Both the position numbers and the translations under genes were made by a program. From contig NZ_BMQY01000003.1 of assembly GCF_014648355.1 (NCBI RefSeq), positions 1 through 64,000 on the forward strand: a stretch of DNA of 64,000 nucleotides, given 5' to 3'. This DNA is from Couchioplanes azureus (GTDB lineage: Bacteria > Actinomycetota > Actinomycetes > Mycobacteriales > Micromonosporaceae). Each line of letters starts with the position of its first letter. The stretch's first letter is position 1. Shown here in pieces: positions 20,192 to 30,511 of the stretch. Below the pieces are notes generated by a model. It was not told the origin of the DNA. It made no database searches and worked only from the letters and a program-made list of their open reading frames with translations.

Positions 20192-20251
20192 GGCTTCGGC
20201 TTGTGCTGCCGGGCCTGCCACGGCTTCGGCTTGTGCTGCCGGGCCTGTTGG
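20192..20251. repeat. two tandem 30-bp repeats
   Basis: GGCTTCGGCTTGTGCTGCCG plus GGCCTGCCAC occurs twice, 30 bases apart, with a third diverged copy starting near 20164. Adjacent to a 31-bp array with a different unit. Confidence 0.75.
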
Positions 20252-20408
20252 GCGACCCGGCCCCGCCACGGCCCCGGCCCGGGCGACCCGGCCCCGCCAC
20301 AGCCCCGGCCCGGGCGACCCGGCCCCGCCACAGCCCCGGCCCGGGCGACCCGGCCCCGCCACAGCCCCGGCCCGGGCGACCCGGCCCCGCCACAGCCCCG
20401 GCCCGGGC
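20252..20408. repeat. five tandem 31-bp repeats
   Basis: The unit GCGACCCGGCCCCGCCACAG followed by CCCCGGCCCGG recurs at 20254, 20285, 20316, 20347 and 20378 with almost no change. The period of 31 is not a multiple of three, so this array is not coding. Each unit holds CCGGCCCGGGC, self-complementary, so the RNA from either strand can fold strongly; it could act as a terminator cluster between the two convergent genes. Confidence 0.85.
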
Positions 20409-20426
20409 GGCCGGGCCTGCCGGCCC

Positions 20427-22208
20427 TCAGCTCGTGCGGCGCAGGACCGCCAGGAACATGGCGTCCGTGCCGTGCCGGTGCGGCCAGAGCTGGACCGTGG
20501 GGCCCGACCCCAGCTTCGGCATGCCCGGCGGCAGGAGCGGCCGCGCGTCCACGAAGTCCACCTCGACGCCGCTGCGCCGCGAGCCCTCGGTGACCGTCAC
20601 CTGGGTCTCCACCATGTGCGGCGAGCAGGTGACGTAGGCCACCACGCCGCCCGGGCGGACCGCCCGCAGCGCCGCGACCAGCAGCTCGCGCTGCAGCCGG
20701 GTCAGCGGCGGCAGGTCGGCCGGCTGGCGGCGCCAGCGCGACTCGGGACGCCGGCGCAGCGAGCCCAGGCCGGTGCAGGGCGCGTCGACCAGGACCCGGT
20801 CGAACGACTCCTCGGGCAGGTCGGGATCGCGGCCGACCGTACGCCCGTCGGTCGGCAGAACGGTGACCGGCAGCCCGGCGGTGGCCTGCTCGACCAGCCG
20901 GGCCCGATGGTCGGCGACCTCGACCGCGGTGACCTCGGCACCGCGCTGCGCGGCGATCGAGCCGAGCAGACCCGCCTTGCCGCCCGGCCCGGCGCACAGG
21001 TCGAGCCAGCGGGTGTCGCGGCCCTCGATCGGCGCGGCGAGCAGCGCGGCGGCGACGAGTTGGGAACCCTCGTCCTGCACGTGCGCCCGGCCGTCACGCA
21101 CCGCGGCGATGTCCGAGGGCGCACCGCCGTGCAGGTAGACCGCGTACGGGGAGAACGCCCCCGGCACCCCGTCCACGGCGTCCGCGAGCTCGACCGCGTC
21201 GGCCCGGCCCGGACGGGCGCACAGGTGCACCCCCGGCGGCTGGTTGTCCTCCAGCAGCAGGCGCGCGGTGTCGTCCAGGTCACCGCCCAGCGCCTCGGCG
21301 AACGCCCGGATGATCCACTCCGGGTGATGGTGGACCACCGCGAGGTGCCCGACCGGATCCGCGTCGTACGCGGGCGCGACCCGGGCCAGCCAGTCGTCGA
21401 GACCGGTCTCCGAGATGCCGCGCATGACCGCGTTGGCGAACCCCGCCGCGCCCGGCGCAACCGAGCGCACCAGGTCCACGGTCTGGTTCACGGCGGCATG
21501 CGCGGGAACCCGGGTGAACAGCAACTGGTAGGCGCCGAGCCGCAGCGCGTCCCGGGCCGGCGGGTCGATGCGCGCCACGTCCCGCCCGGCCGCCGCCGCG
21601 ATGATCAGGTCGAGGGTGCCGACCGCGCGCAGGGTGCCGTAGGTGAGCTCGGTCGCGAACGCCGCGTCCCGCCCGTGCAGTCCCATGCCGCGCAGGATGT
21701 CGCCGAGCACCAGGTTCGCGTACGCGTCGTCGCGGTGCACGGCGGCGATCGCCTCGTACGCGGCCTGCCGTGCCGGATCCGACGGCGGCCGGCCGGCGCG
21801 CGGTCCCCGGCCGGTGCGGGCGTCACGCTCCTGGGTCCGGCCGTAGCCGGGCCCGCCGGGACGCCGGGGACGCCCGGAGTTGTGCGGCCGGTCGGCGCGG
21901 TGCTCGGCACCACCCGGGCGGTCGCCACGAGACCCACCCGCACGGTCGGCACGAGCCTGGGCTCCGCCCGGCCGCTCGGCGCGAGGCCCGGAACCACCCG
22001 AGCGGTCAGCGCCGGGCTCGGAACCACCCGGCCGCTCGGCGCGGGGCTCGGGACCGGTCGGGCGATCGGCGCGGGGCTCGGGACCGGTCGGGCGATCGGC
22101 GCGGGGCTCGGGACCGGTCGGGCGATCGGCGCGGGGCTCGGGACCGGTCGGGCGGTCGGCGCGGGGCTCCGGGTTGTCCGGGCGGTCGGCGCGGTGCTCG
22201 GCGCTCAC
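20427..22208 (-). CDS. rsmB: 16S rRNA (cytosine-967-C5)-methyltransferase with long repeat N-terminus
   Basis: 593 residues from GTG 22208, which overlaps the fmt stop as GTGA and follows GGGAG. Residues 145-280 are the NusB-like RNA-binding domain; 300-593 are the Rossmann methyltransferase with [13 protein letters not shown], the [16 protein letters not shown] motif and the catalytic cysteine in [11 protein letters not shown]. It methylates C967 of 16S rRNA. The first 145 residues are low-complexity and include four perfect [10 protein letters not shown] repeats (16-55); this tail is not part of the family fold. Confidence 0.93.
   Translation of the reverse strand: MSAEHRADRPDNPEPRADRPTGPEPRADRPTGPEPRADRPTGPEPRADRPTGPEPRAERPGGSEPGADRSGGSGPRAERPGGAQARADRAGGSRGDRPGGAEHRADRPHNSGRPRRPGGPGYGRTQERDARTGRGPRAGRPPSDPARQAAYEAIAAVHRDDAYANLVLGDILRGMGLHGRDAAFATELTYGTLRAVGTLDLIIAAAAGRDVARIDPPARDALRLGAYQLLFTRVPAHAAVNQTVDLVRSVAPGAAGFANAVMRGISETGLDDWLARVAPAYDADPVGHLAVVHHHPEWIIRAFAEALGGDLDDTARLLLEDNQPPGVHLCARPGRADAVELADAVDGVPGAFSPYAVYLHGGAPSDIAAVRDGRAHVQDEGSQLVAAALLAAPIEGRDTRWLDLCAGPGGKAGLLGSIAAQRGAEVTAVEVADHRARLVEQATAGLPVTVLPTDGRTVGRDPDLPEESFDRVLVDAPCTGLGSLRRRPESRWRRQPADLPPLTRLQRELLVAALRAVRPGGVVAYVTCSPHMVETQVTVTEGSRRSGVEVDFVDARPLLPPGMPKLGSGPTVQLWPHRHGTDAMFLAVLRRTS
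22044..22163 (-). repeat. four in-frame 30-bp repeats in rsmB
   Basis: The + strand unit CGGGGCTCGGGACCGGTCGG followed by GCGATCGGCG repeats every 30 bases and codes for [10 protein letters not shown]. Flanking decayed copies extend it to about 22210. Confidence 0.85.
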
Positions 22209-23131
22209 TGAAGCTGCTCTCCCGGGTTGATCCGCAGGCCGCGCGCCCAGTCGCTCGCGGACATGGGCTTCTTGCCGGCGGCCCGGACCTCGCCGAGGAT
22301 CACCGGGGTGGTGGCCGTGCCGGCGAGCACCTGGGTGCGCTCCACCAGCAGCTCGCCCGGCTTGAGCGCGGCCGCGTTGGCGACCGGGCGCACCGGGCCG
22401 AGCTTGAGCCGCTCGCCACGCAGGGTCGTCCACGCGCCGGGCGCGGGCGTGCAGGCGCGGATGCGCCGGTCGACCGCGAACGCCGGGTCGTCCCAGCGGA
22501 CCCGCGCATCGTCGACCGTGATCTTCGGGGCCATGCTCACGCCGTCCGCGGGCTGCGGGTGGGCCCGGGCCGTGCCGGCCTCGATCGCGTCGAGGACCGC
22601 GACGAGGAGCCCCGCGCCCTCGGTCGCGAGGCGGCCCAGCAGGTCGCCGGAGGTGTCGGTGGCGCGGATCCGCTCGGTGAGGGTGCCGTACACCGGGCCG
22701 GTGTCCATGCCCTCCTCCAGTTCGAACACGCTCGCGCCGGTGACCTCGTCGCCGTGCAGGACGGCGTGCTGCACCGGCGCGGCGCCGCGCCAGGCGGGCA
22801 GCAGCGAGAAGTGCAGGTTGATCCAGCCGTGGCGCGGGATCGCCAGGGCGGGCGGCGGCACCAGGGCGCCGTACGCGACCACGGGCACGCAGTCCGGTGC
22901 CAGCTCGCGCAACCGCTCCTGGAACTCGGGCTCCCGCGGCCGCTGCGGGGTGAGCACCTCGATGCCGCGCTCGTCGGCCCAGGCACCGGCGGGCGAGCGG
23001 ACCAGCCGCCGGCCCCGCCCGGCCGGGGCGTCCGGGCGGGTCACCACGGCGACCAGCTCGTGCGAGGACGCCGCGATGGCGTCGAGGGACGGCAGGGTGA
23101 CCTCCGGCGTACCGGCGAAGACCAGGCGCAT
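22205..23131 (-). CDS. fmt: methionyl-tRNA formyltransferase
   Basis: 308 residues from ATG 23131 ([16 protein letters not shown]); a GTG at 23137 that overlaps the def stop would add two residues. The formyl-folate site [20 protein letters not shown] and the DTGPVYG segment are intact, with the C-terminal tRNA-binding barrel from about 205. It formylates Met on initiator tRNA. Placed between def, which removes the formyl group, and rsmB, as in many bacteria. Confidence 0.95.
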   Translation of the reverse strand: MRLVFAGTPEVTLPSLDAIAASSHELVAVVTRPDAPAGRGRRLVRSPAGAWADERGIEVLTPQRPREPEFQERLRELAPDCVPVVAYGALVPPPALAIPRHGWINLHFSLLPAWRGAAPVQHAVLHGDEVTGASVFELEEGMDTGPVYGTLTERIRATDTSGDLLGRLATEGAGLLVAVLDAIEAGTARAHPQPADGVSMAPKITVDDARVRWDDPAFAVDRRIRACTPAPGAWTTLRGERLKLGPVRPVANAAALKPGELLVERTQVLAGTATTPVILGEVRAAGKKPMSASDWARGLRINPGEQLQ

Positions 23132-23133
23132 GG

Positions 23134-23691
23134 TCACCGCCCCAGGCCGAAGATGCCGCGGCCGTGCGGGCTCGCCTTGACCACGGGCGGGTTGCCGGCG
23201 TCGTACCAGTCGGCGGAGCGGATCTGCTTCATCGCGTCCTTCCGGGCGGCGGCGTCGAGGCGGTCGAGGAACAGCACCCCGTCGAGGTGATCGGTCTCGT
23301 GCTGCACACAGCGGGCCATGAGCCCGGTGCCGACCAGGCGGATCGGGTCGCCGTGCTGGTTGAAGCCCTCCGCGACCACGTTCTGGCGGCGCTTGGTGTC
23401 GACGTAGACACCGGGGATGGACAGGCAGCCCTCCGGACCGTCCTGCTCCTCGTCGTCGGGGAAGCTAAGCACCGGGTTGACGATGTGACCCACCACGTCG
23501 TCGACGTCGAAGGCGAACACCCGCAGCCCGACGCCGAGCTGCGGGGCGGCCAGGCCCGCGCCGCCCTCGTCGAGCATGGTGTCGGTGAGGTCCTTCACGA
23601 GGGTGCGCAGTTCCTTGTCGAAGTCGGTGACCGGGTCGGCCTGCGTGCGCAGCACCGGATCGCCGAAGAGACGGATGGGCTGGACGGTCAC
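23134..23691 (-). CDS. def: peptide deformylase
   Basis: 185 residues from GTG 23691. The three metal-site motifs are complete: [13 protein letters not shown] and HETDH. It removes the N-formyl group from nascent proteins. Overlaps or abuts fmt; priA lies 178 bases upstream on the same strand. Confidence 0.96.
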   Translation of the reverse strand: MTVQPIRLFGDPVLRTQADPVTDFDKELRTLVKDLTDTMLDEGGAGLAAPQLGVGLRVFAFDVDDVVGHIVNPVLSFPDDEEQDGPEGCLSIPGVYVDTKRRQNVVAEGFNQHGDPIRLVGTGLMARCVQHETDHLDGVLFLDRLDAAARKDAMKQIRSADWYDAGNPPVVKASPHGRGIFGLGR

Positions 23692-23869
23692 GCGGTGCCA
23701 CTCCTGACTCGCCGAAGACGGGGTGCCCTCAGTCTACGGAGCCCGGCGGGACCGGAAGAGTCGCCCGTCCCGGGCTGTGGACAACCGGTCGCGGTAAGGC
23801 GAGCTGTGGACAACGGGACGCGGCGAGACCGGCTGCCGTGACCGGTCCCGGCGACCCGCGCCGCTCGGC

Positions 23870-26431
23870 TCACAACAGCTCCGCCGGGTCGATCTGGACG
23901 CGTACCGGCAGTGCTGCCTTCTTGGCGCTGCGTACCGCGGCGGCCTCGTGCAGGGCGCGGGCGAGTGCGGCGGCGTGGCTGCGGGAGACGCGCACCAGCA
24001 TGCGTTCCTGCTCGTCGGGGGCCGGCACGGGCCCGAGCACCTCCGCGTCGCCGGGCAGGCGGGCCGCCGCGAGCAGCTCGGCGACCGCCTCCGCCCGGCC
24101 GGTGAGGCTGGCGAACCGGGCCGCCGGGGGAAACCGCAGCTCACGGCGTTCGGCCAGCTCGCGGGCCGCGAACCAGCCCGGATCCCAACGCAGCAGCGCC
24201 TGCACGGGGGCGAGCGACCCGTCCGCGACCACCACGACCCGTCCACCCGCCGGGCCCGGCCGGGCGAGCGCGGCGGCGGACAGCCACCGCCGCATCGTCT
24301 CCTCGGCCGCGCGCAGGTCGGCACGGGTCAGCAGCGCCCAGGTGTCCAGCAGCAGCACCGCGCCGTACCCGCCCTCGGCGATCGGCTCGGCGCCCGGCGT
24401 GGCCACGACCACCGCGGCGTCACCCGGGACGGTGTCGAGGATCTCGTCCCGCCCGGAGGTGCGCACGGGCACGCCGGGAAAGGCGCGCCCCAGTTCCTCG
24501 GCCGTCCGCCGGGCGCCGGTCACCGAGGCGCGCAGGCGGCGGCCACCGCAGGCCGGACACGCGTACGCGGCGGCCGCGCGCCCGCACCAGTGGCAGGCCG
24601 GCACCGAGCGGGCACCGGCCAGCCCCAGCGGCCCCGAACAGTGCGGGCACCGCGCGGGCGTACGGCACTCGGCGCAGGCCACCGACGGCAGGTAGCCCCG
24701 CCGGGGCACCTGGACGAGCACCGGCGCGCCGGACTGCAACGCCTGCCGGGCGGTCTGCCAGGCCAGGCTCGGCAACCGCGCGGTCACCGCCCCCGGGTCC
24801 CGGGCGAGCTGCGGATCGTCACCCGTGGGCGCGATCACGGGACAGCGCGCCCGCAGCACGTCCCGGCTGGCCGTGATCTCCTTCGCCCAGCCGGTTTCCA
24901 GGAGCAACTGCGCTTCTCCCGTACGCGCGAAGCCCCCGACGAGCGCAGCGCACCCGGCCAGCTGGGCCCGGGTGAGCAGCACCTCCCGCGCGTGCGGATA
25001 GGGCGCCCGCGGCTCGGCGTGCAGGTCGTCGCCGTCGTCCCAGATGACCACGAGCCCGAGATCGGCGACCGGGGCGAACATGGCCGCCCGCGTCCCGGCG
25101 ACCACGGGAACCTGGTGGCGGCTCGCCGCGAGGAACCTCCGGTACCGCTCGGAGGGCCCGGCCGCGGCGTGCAGCGCCACATGCCGTCCGTCCCCGAGCG
25201 CGGCGGTCAGCGCCCGGTCGAGCCGGTCGAGATCGCGGGCGTCCGCCACCACGACGACCACGCCCCGCCCCGCCCGCACGGTGGCCGCCGCGGCCTCGGC
25301 GATCCGGGCCGGCCAGTCCTCCCCGGGCAACGCGGACCACACGGCTCGCGCCGCCCTCCCCTGGGCCAGCGCACGAAGAAAGGGAACGCCGGCGCGATAG
25401 GCGCCCCAGCCACTCCCGCCGTCGGCATCGGAGAACGTGGCGGACCCGGCACGGCCACCCGGCGCCGCAGCATCGGCGGACGCGACGAGACCGGCCGGCA
25501 CGTCAGGACCGGGAGGCCCGACAGGATCGGCGGCCGCGCCGGTGGTGGTCTCGGCGGCCGCCGTGCCGGTAGCGGCAATGGCGTCGTCCGTGGCGGCCAC
25601 GGCGGCGGCGATCCCGGCGTCCGCGGCGATCGCGGCGGCGGTGGAGGCCACGGCGGCGGCAGCGTCCGTGGTGGTGGGCGCGACGGCGGCTGCGGCGCTC
25701 GTGGTGGGCGCGACGGCGGCTGCGGCGCTCGTGGGGGGCGCGACGGCGGCTGCGGGGCTCGTGGTGGCCGCTCTGGTGGCGACCGCGGGGGTGCTCTCCG
25801 CCTCGACGCGGGCGTGCCGGGGTGGGACCGCCAAGCGCAGGACGTCCGGGAGATTTCCGGAATATCGATCGGCGATCGCGCGGGCAAGCCGGGCGATCTC
25901 CGGGTCGAGGACCCGCTCGGGCGAGACCACCTTGTCCACATAGGCGAGCTTGGCGTGCGAGCTGGAATCCACCCGCTCGAGCAGGAAGCCGCTGACCATC
26001 TGGCCCGCGAACCGCACCTTCACCCGCACGCCGGGCTGCGCGGCGGCGTCGTCGGCCGCGGAGACGAGGTAGTCGAAGGGCCGGTCGAGGTGCGGCAGGG
26101 GAACGTCGACGCAGACGCGGCCGACCGGCAGCGTCGCCGCCGGTTCCCGCTCCCCGCCCTTCGTCGCCACGCGGCCATTCTTGCGCCGGGGTACGACATC
26201 CTCCGCGCCCGCCGCGGGCCGAGCCGAAGACTCCCCAACGCCTCCCCCGGCGAACAGCGCCGACTGAGCCGAAGACTCCCCAACGCCTCCCCCGGCGAAC
26301 AGCGCCGACTGAGCCGAAGACTCCCCAACGCCTCCCCCGGCGAACAGCGCCGGCTGAGCCGAGGGCTCCGCAACGCCGGGAAACGGCGAGGGTGCCCCGG
26401 GCTCGGCCGGGGCACCCTTCTGCCGTGTCAT
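23870..26431 (-). CDS. priA: PriA-type primosome protein lacking helicase ATP motifs
   Basis: Up to 853 residues. The 3'-DNA-binding domain (about 104-205, VCVDVPLPHLDRPFDYLV), the zinc-binding cysteines (CAECRTPARCPHC and CHWCG...CPACGG) and the C-terminal part are PriA-like. Where PriA has GVTGSGKT this protein has SALPGEDW, and DEEH is replaced by WDDGDD, so it cannot be an ATP-driven helicase; loss of these motifs is typical of actinobacterial PriA. Two insertions are strain-specific: three FAGGGVGESSAQSAL repeats (about 30-70) and about 130 Ala/Thr residues (211-340). The true start may lie downstream of residue 15 (see the hairpin at 26390). Confidence 0.85.
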   Translation of the reverse strand: MTRQKGAPAEPGAPSPFPGVAEPSAQPALFAGGGVGESSAQSALFAGGGVGESSAQSALFAGGGVGESSARPAAGAEDVVPRRKNGRVATKGGEREPAATLPVGRVCVDVPLPHLDRPFDYLVSAADDAAAQPGVRVKVRFAGQMVSGFLLERVDSSSHAKLAYVDKVVSPERVLDPEIARLARAIADRYSGNLPDVLRLAVPPRHARVEAESTPAVATRAATTSPAAAVAPPTSAAAAVAPTTSAAAAVAPTTTDAAAAVASTAAAIAADAGIAAAVAATDDAIAATGTAAAETTTGAAADPVGPPGPDVPAGLVASADAAAPGGRAGSATFSDADGGSGWGAYRAGVPFLRALAQGRAARAVWSALPGEDWPARIAEAAAATVRAGRGVVVVVADARDLDRLDRALTAALGDGRHVALHAAAGPSERYRRFLAASRHQVPVVAGTRAAMFAPVADLGLVVIWDDGDDLHAEPRAPYPHAREVLLTRAQLAGCAALVGGFARTGEAQLLLETGWAKEITASRDVLRARCPVIAPTGDDPQLARDPGAVTARLPSLAWQTARQALQSGAPVLVQVPRRGYLPSVACAECRTPARCPHCSGPLGLAGARSVPACHWCGRAAAAYACPACGGRRLRASVTGARRTAEELGRAFPGVPVRTSGRDEILDTVPGDAAVVVATPGAEPIAEGGYGAVLLLDTWALLTRADLRAAEETMRRWLSAAALARPGPAGGRVVVVADGSLAPVQALLRWDPGWFAARELAERRELRFPPAARFASLTGRAEAVAELLAAARLPGDAEVLGPVPAPDEQERMLVRVSRSHAAALARALHEAAAVRSAKKAALPVRVQIDPAELL
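25669..25762 (-). repeat. three in-frame 30-bp repeats in priA
   Basis: + strand unit GTGGTGGGCGCGACGGCGGC then TGCGGCGCTC, three copies, coding for the Ala/Pro/Thr insert AVAPTTSAAA between the DNA-binding and core domains. Confidence 0.8.
26221..26370 (-). repeat. three-plus 45-bp repeats at the priA 5' end
   Basis: Units beginning GAGCCGAAGACTCCCCAACG (+ strand) start at 26221, 26266 and 26311, with a partial diverged copy from 26356. They are in frame with priA (15 residues each). They lie between the metK-side hairpin and the first conserved PriA residues. Confidence 0.88.
26390..26417 (-). terminator. strong hairpin, probable metK terminator inside the annotated priA start
   Basis: GGGTGCCCCGG, a 6-base loop and CCGGGGCACCC make a perfect 11-bp stem 73 bases after the metK stop. 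It lies within codons 5-14 of the longest priA frame, so either the hairpin is translated or priA starts further downstream. Confidence 0.55.
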
Positions 26432-26489
26432 TGCGATCGGACCTTCGACCCGGCCGGTGGACTCGGCCGGCCGGGCGTGGTGGCCTGGA

Positions 26490-27680
26490 TCAGGCCGCCG
26501 CGGACTTGAGGTCCTGGGCGCGGTCCGTGTTCTCCCAGAGCAGCTCCGGAAGCTCGCGGCCGAAGTGGCCGTAGGCCGCGGTCTGCGCGTAGATCGGGCG
26601 GAGCAGGTCGAGGTCGCGGATGATCGCGGCCGGGCGCAGGTCGAAGACCTCGTTGATGGCCTTCTCGATCCGCTCGACCGGGACGTTCTCGGTGCCGAAC
26701 GTCTCGACGAAGAGGCTGACCGGGTGCGCCTTGCCGATCGCGTACGCGACCTGGGTCTCGCAACGCTCGGCGAGGCCGGCGGCCACCACGTTCTTGGCGA
26801 CCCAGCGCATCGCGTACGCCGCGGAGCGGTCCACCTTGGACGGGTCCTTGCCGGAGAACGCGCCGCCGCCGTGGCGGGCGTAGCCGCCGTACGTGTCGAC
26901 GATGATCTTGCGACCGGTGAGGCCGGCGTCGCCCATCGGGCCGCCGATCTCGAAGCGGCCGGTCGGGTTGACCAGCAGCCGGTAGCCCTCGGTGTCCAGG
27001 CCCAGGCCCTCGAGCTCGGGGGCGATGACGTGCTCGCGGACGTCCGGGGTCAGCAGCGACTCGAGCGAGATGTCCGCGGCGTGCTGCGACGACACGACGA
27101 CCGTGTCGAGGCGGACCGGGCGCAGGCCGTCGTACTCGATGGTGACCTGGGTCTTGCCGTCCGGGCGCAGGTAGGGGATCGTGCCGTCCTTGCGCGCGGC
27201 CGACAGGCGACGGGCCAGGCGGTGCGCGAGGGCGATCGGCAGCGGCATCAGCTCGGGGGTCTCCGAGCAGGCGAAGCCGAACATCATGCCCTGGTCGCCG
27301 GCGCCCTGGGCGTCGAGGACGTGCTCGGAGTTGCCCTCGCGCAGCTCGACCGCGCTGTCGACGCCCTGGGCGATGTCGGGCGACTGCGAGCCGATGGAGA
27401 CGCTGACGCCGCAGGAGGCGCCGTCGAAGCCCTTCTTCGACGAGTCGTAACCGATGCCGAGGATGGTCTCGCGCACGATGCTGGGGATGTCGGCGTACGC
27501 CTGGGTCGTCACCTCGCCGGCGACGTGCACCTGACCGGTCGTGATCAGGGTCTCCACCGCGACGCGGCTGCGCGGGTCCTGCGAGAGCAGGGCGTCGAGA
27601 ATACCGTCGCTGATCTGGTCAGCGATCTTGTCCGGGTGGCCTTCCGTGACCGACTCGGAAGTGAACAGGCGGCGTGCCAC
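26490..27680 (-). CDS. metK: S-adenosylmethionine synthetase
   Basis: 396 residues from GTG 27680 with GAGGAG upstream ([18 protein letters not shown]). [15 protein letters not shown] and the P-loop-like [15 protein letters not shown] are intact. It makes SAM from methionine and ATP. A TACACT -10 lies about 40 bases before the start. No SAM riboswitch is seen in the 76-base gap to coaBC. Confidence 0.97.
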   Translation of the reverse strand: MARRLFTSESVTEGHPDKIADQISDGILDALLSQDPRSRVAVETLITTGQVHVAGEVTTQAYADIPSIVRETILGIGYDSSKKGFDGASCGVSVSIGSQSPDIAQGVDSAVELREGNSEHVLDAQGAGDQGMMFGFACSETPELMPLPIALAHRLARRLSAARKDGTIPYLRPDGKTQVTIEYDGLRPVRLDTVVVSSQHAADISLESLLTPDVREHVIAPELEGLGLDTEGYRLLVNPTGRFEIGGPMGDAGLTGRKIIVDTYGGYARHGGGAFSGKDPSKVDRSAAYAMRWVAKNVVAAGLAERCETQVAYAIGKAHPVSLFVETFGTENVPVERIEKAINEVFDLRPAAIIRDLDLLRPIYAQTAAYGHFGRELPELLWENTDRAQDLKSAAA

Positions 27681-27718
27681 GGTGCTCCTCAGATTTCGTC
27701 GAAGGTTCGTTCCGCGGC

Positions 27719-27724
27719 AGTGTA
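27719..27724 (-). promoter_or_regulatory. -10 element of metK
   Basis: TACACT on the - strand between coaBC and metK; same hexamer as before pheS and rpe. No clear -35. Confidence 0.45.
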
Positions 27725-27756
27725 GTCGCCGCGGCGTCGGGGGTGGGGGCCCGGCC

Positions 27757-28980
27757 TCACGCCGTCCCATCCTGCTTGGCCTGCGGCGCGAGGCGCGACA
27801 CGACCTCGTCCCATATCGCATCGGCCACATCGTCTTTGGGGAGTTCGCCGAGCTGCCGGGTGCTGCCGTCGGCGCCCAGGATGGTCACCGTGTTGTGGTC
27901 GGCGCCGAAGACCAGGTCGGTGCCCACCTCGTTAACGACGATGAGGTCCGCGCGTTTCCGGGTGAGCTTGCCGCGGGCGTTCTCCAGCGCGTCGCGCGTC
28001 TCGGCGGCGAAGGCCACCAGCAGTTGACCGGGTCCCTTGGCCGCACCGATCTCGGCCGCGATGTCCGGGTTGTTGACCAGTGCGATGGTCGGCGCCGCGC
28101 CGCCCTCCGTCTTCTTGATCTTGTGTTCGGCCCGGTCGGCGGGGCGGAAGTCGGCCGGGGCGGCGGCCATGACCACGACGTCGGCCCCCGCGGCGGCCTC
28201 GACGGTGGCCTTGCGCAGCTCCTCGGTCGTGCCGACGGTCACGAGGTCGGCGCCCGCCGGGGTGCCCAGTGTGACGTTCGCCGCAATCAAGGTCACCCGG
28301 GCCCCGCGGGCGACCGCCGCGCGGGCGAGGGCGTACCCCTGCTTGCCCGAGGACCGGTTGCCGAGGAAGCGGACCGGGTCGAGCGGCTCCCGGGTGCCGC
28401 CCGCGGTGACCACCACGTGCCGACCGGCCAGGTCGGCGCCGGCGGCGGCGCCGCGCCGCAGCACCCGCAGCGCGGTCGTGAAGATCTCCTCGGGGTCGGG
28501 CAGCCGCCCCTTGCCGGTGTCGGCACCGGTCAGCCGGCCGACCGCGGGCTCGATGACGACGTGGCCGCGGCGGCGCAGCGTGGCCACGTTGGCCCGGGTG
28601 GCGGGGTTCTCCCACATCTCGGTGTGCATCGCGGGGGCGAAGACCACCGGGCAGGTCGCCGTCAGCAGCGTGTTGGTGAGCAGGTCGTCCGCGATGCCGT
28701 GGGCGGCCTTGGCGAGCACGTCGGCGGTGGCGGGCGCCACCACGACGAGCTCGGCCTGCCGGCCGATCCGCACGTGCGGCACCTCGTGCACGTCCGCCCA
28801 GACCTCGGCGGTGACCGGCCGGCCGGACAGCGCCGACCAGGTGGGCTCGCCGACGAAGCGCAGCGCCGAGGCGGTCGGGACGACCCTGACCCCGTGTCCG
28901 GATTCGGTGAAGAGCCGCAGCAGCTCACAGGCCTTGTAGGCGGCGATGCCGCCGCACACGCCGAGTACGACCTCGGTCAT
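27757..28980 (-). CDS. coaBC: bifunctional phosphopantothenoylcysteine synthetase/decarboxylase
   Basis: 407 residues. The CoaC half has the flavin site [10 protein letters not shown] and [13 protein letters not shown]; the CoaB half, from about 190, has [29 protein letters not shown] and the CTP-contact KIKK. It carries out two steps of coenzyme A synthesis. It is downstream of rpoZ by 85 bases, the usual gmk-rpoZ-coaBC-metK-priA order. Confidence 0.96.
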   Translation of the reverse strand: MTEVVLGVCGGIAAYKACELLRLFTESGHGVRVVPTASALRFVGEPTWSALSGRPVTAEVWADVHEVPHVRIGRQAELVVVAPATADVLAKAAHGIADDLLTNTLLTATCPVVFAPAMHTEMWENPATRANVATLRRRGHVVIEPAVGRLTGADTGKGRLPDPEEIFTTALRVLRRGAAAGADLAGRHVVVTAGGTREPLDPVRFLGNRSSGKQGYALARAAVARGARVTLIAANVTLGTPAGADLVTVGTTEELRKATVEAAAGADVVVMAAAPADFRPADRAEHKIKKTEGGAAPTIALVNNPDIAAEIGAAKGPGQLLVAFAAETRDALENARGKLTRKRADLIVVNEVGTDLVFGADHNTVTILGADGSTRQLGELPKDDVADAIWDEVVSRLAPQAKQDGTA

Positions 28981-29065
28981 GACCTACTCCCGTCGTACGA
29001 GAAGACCCGCGGCCGCAGCAGAGCGGACGCGGGTCGGAACCTGCTCGCAAGTGCCCGGAGGGCGC

Positions 29066-29329
29066 TCAGGGCTGGTCGGTGGCCTCGGCGGTGAGCAACC
29101 CCGCGTTGATCTCACGCATCGCGATGGAGAGCGGCTTCTCCTGGGGCGTCGTCTCCACCAGGGGGCCGACGTACTCGAGGAGACCCTCACCGAGCTGGCT
29201 GTAGTAGGCGTTGACCTGGCGGGCGCGCTTGGCCGCGAAGATCACCAGCGAGTACTTCGACGAGGTCTTGTCGAGCAGCTCGTCGATCGGCGGGTTGGTG
29301 ATGCCTTCGGGGTTGGCGATGGTTCCCAC
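29066..29329 (-). CDS. rpoZ: RNA polymerase omega subunit
   Basis: 87 residues from GTG 29329. [20 protein letters not shown] and [18 protein letters not shown] are the conserved omega contacts with beta-prime. Normal length for an actinobacterial omega. Lies 49 bases after gmk. Confidence 0.95.
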   Translation of the reverse strand: MGTIANPEGITNPPIDELLDKTSSKYSLVIFAAKRARQVNAYYSQLGEGLLEYVGPLVETTPQEKPLSIAMREINAGLLTAEATDQP

Positions 29330-29378
29330 GGAATTGATTTCCTCACGATTCGGGAGCTGAGCCTGCGGGTTCGCGCTC

Positions 29379-29978
29379 CTACGACTCCGGCGCCTGTGCG
29401 GGGGTCAGGAATGACGAACCGAGCAATCCTACCAGCTCGTCCGCGGCGCGCTCGACGAAGTCGTTGACCACGGTACGGTCGAATTCCTTCTCCGCGGCCA
29501 GCTCCTCGTCGGCGTGGGCGAGGCGGCGGCGGATGGTCTCCTCGTCGTCGGTGCCGCGGCCGATGAGGCGGCGGCGGAGCTCCTCGACGCTGGGCGGGGC
29601 CAGGAAGACGAGCTGCGCGTCCGGCATCGAGGCGCGGACCTGGCGGGCGCCCTGGAGGTCGATCTTCAGCAGCACCGGCCGGCCCTGCGACAGCCAGCCC
29701 TCGACCTGCGCCCGGGGCGTGCCGTAGAGGTTGCCGGCGAACTCCGCCCACTCCAGGAGCTGGTCGCCGTCGACGAGGCGCTGGAACTCCGAGCGCGTGA
29801 CGAAGTGATAGTGCTCACCGTCGGTCTCGTAGTCGCGCTTCTTGCGCGTGGTCACCGACACCGACAGCTTGATCCATGGCGAGCGCGCCCGGATCAGCTC
29901 GATCACGCTGTCCTTGCCCACCCCCGAGGGGCCGGACAGGACGGTGAGTCGGGCCGCCGGGCGCGCGTCGTCATCCAT
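29379..29978 (-). CDS. gmk: guanylate kinase
   Basis: 199 residues from ATG 29978; in-frame GTG codons at 29984 and 29999 would add 2 or 7 residues. P-loop [29 protein letters not shown] (GMP-binding) and [13 protein letters not shown] are present. It phosphorylates GMP to GDP. Adjacent to mihF, a very common actinobacterial pairing. Confidence 0.95.
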   Translation of the reverse strand: MDDDARPAARLTVLSGPSGVGKDSVIELIRARSPWIKLSVSVTTRKKRDYETDGEHYHFVTRSEFQRLVDGDQLLEWAEFAGNLYGTPRAQVEGWLSQGRPVLLKIDLQGARQVRASMPDAQLVFLAPPSVEELRRRLIGRGTDDEETIRRRLAHADEELAAEKEFDRTVVNDFVERAADELVGLLGSSFLTPAQAPES

Positions 29979-30010
29979 GCTCACAGGCTCATTCAACACG
30001 AGCCGGTGAG

Positions 30011-30328
30011 TCAGTTCGCAGCGAACTCCCCCAGGAGGGCCTTACGCTGCTGCTCGCCGAGGCCACGAAGGCGACGGCTGTCGGCGATCTTGAGCTTCTC
30101 CATGATCTGGGTAGCCCGGATCTTGCCGATGCCCGGCAGCGCCTGGAGCACGGCCGAGACCTTCAGCTTGCCGACGACGTCGTCGCCCTCGGCCCGGTCG
30201 AGCACGGCGGCGAGGGTGGTCTTGCCAGACTTGAGCTGATCCTTCAGCTCGGCCCGGGCCTTGCGAATCTCCGCAGCCTTCTCCAGCGCGGCGGCACGCT
30301 GCTCGGGGCTCAGTGACGGGAGCGGCAC
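30011..30328 (-). CDS. mihF: actinobacterial integration host factor
   Basis: 105 residues from GTG 30328 after GAGGAG. A long N-terminal helix ([20 protein letters not shown]) precedes a helix-two-turns-helix DNA-binding part ([20 protein letters not shown]). This nucleoid protein bends DNA and is unrelated to the alpha/beta IHF of proteobacteria; it is usually essential. Lies 182 bases downstream of pyrF and next to gmk. Confidence 0.95.
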   Translation of the reverse strand: MPLPSLSPEQRAAALEKAAEIRKARAELKDQLKSGKTTLAAVLDRAEGDDVVGKLKVSAVLQALPGIGKIRATQIMEKLKIADSRRLRGLGEQQRKALLGEFAAN

Positions 30329-30511
30329 CAGTTCTCCTCAGGTCCCTATCGCGTCGGTAGCGAATACCGGCGCATCTGTGAAACGTGGTGTGCCATGGAA
30401 CCAAAGGGGCATGTGGTTCCCGGCGCCGGGAAAACTAGCGGTCAACGGCGCTTTCGGCAACGTGGGGGTACCCCCCACCGGCGTGCGGCCGGGCCTGGTA
30501 GGCGGCCCGTT
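30329..30511 (-). other. mihF upstream region with two hairpins after pyrF
   Basis: Directly after the pyrF stop GGGCC/GGCCC-type pairing (about 30490-30510) and then GTGGGGGGTACCCCCAC-like pairing (about 30462-30479) could end the pyr message. The rest must hold the mihF promoter; GATAGGG 18 bases before the ribosome binding site is the only -10-like sequence I see. Confidence 0.4.

Larger units (their letters stand above)
20045..20426. other. gene-free convergent gap filled with repeats
   Basis: 382 bases between the lipoprotein gene and rsmB. I see no start/stop arrangement or family similarity that supports a gene. The right half is tandem repeats (see 20192 and 20252). The left 140 bases show only GC-rich sequence with CTGCGGCTCGGCTTGTGCGG-type decayed copies. 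Confidence 0.6.

Noticed and set aside
27681..27756. SAM riboswitch before metK
   Set aside because: The gap is 76 bases and lacks any SAM-I/II/IV core; only a -10 and a ribosome binding site are seen.
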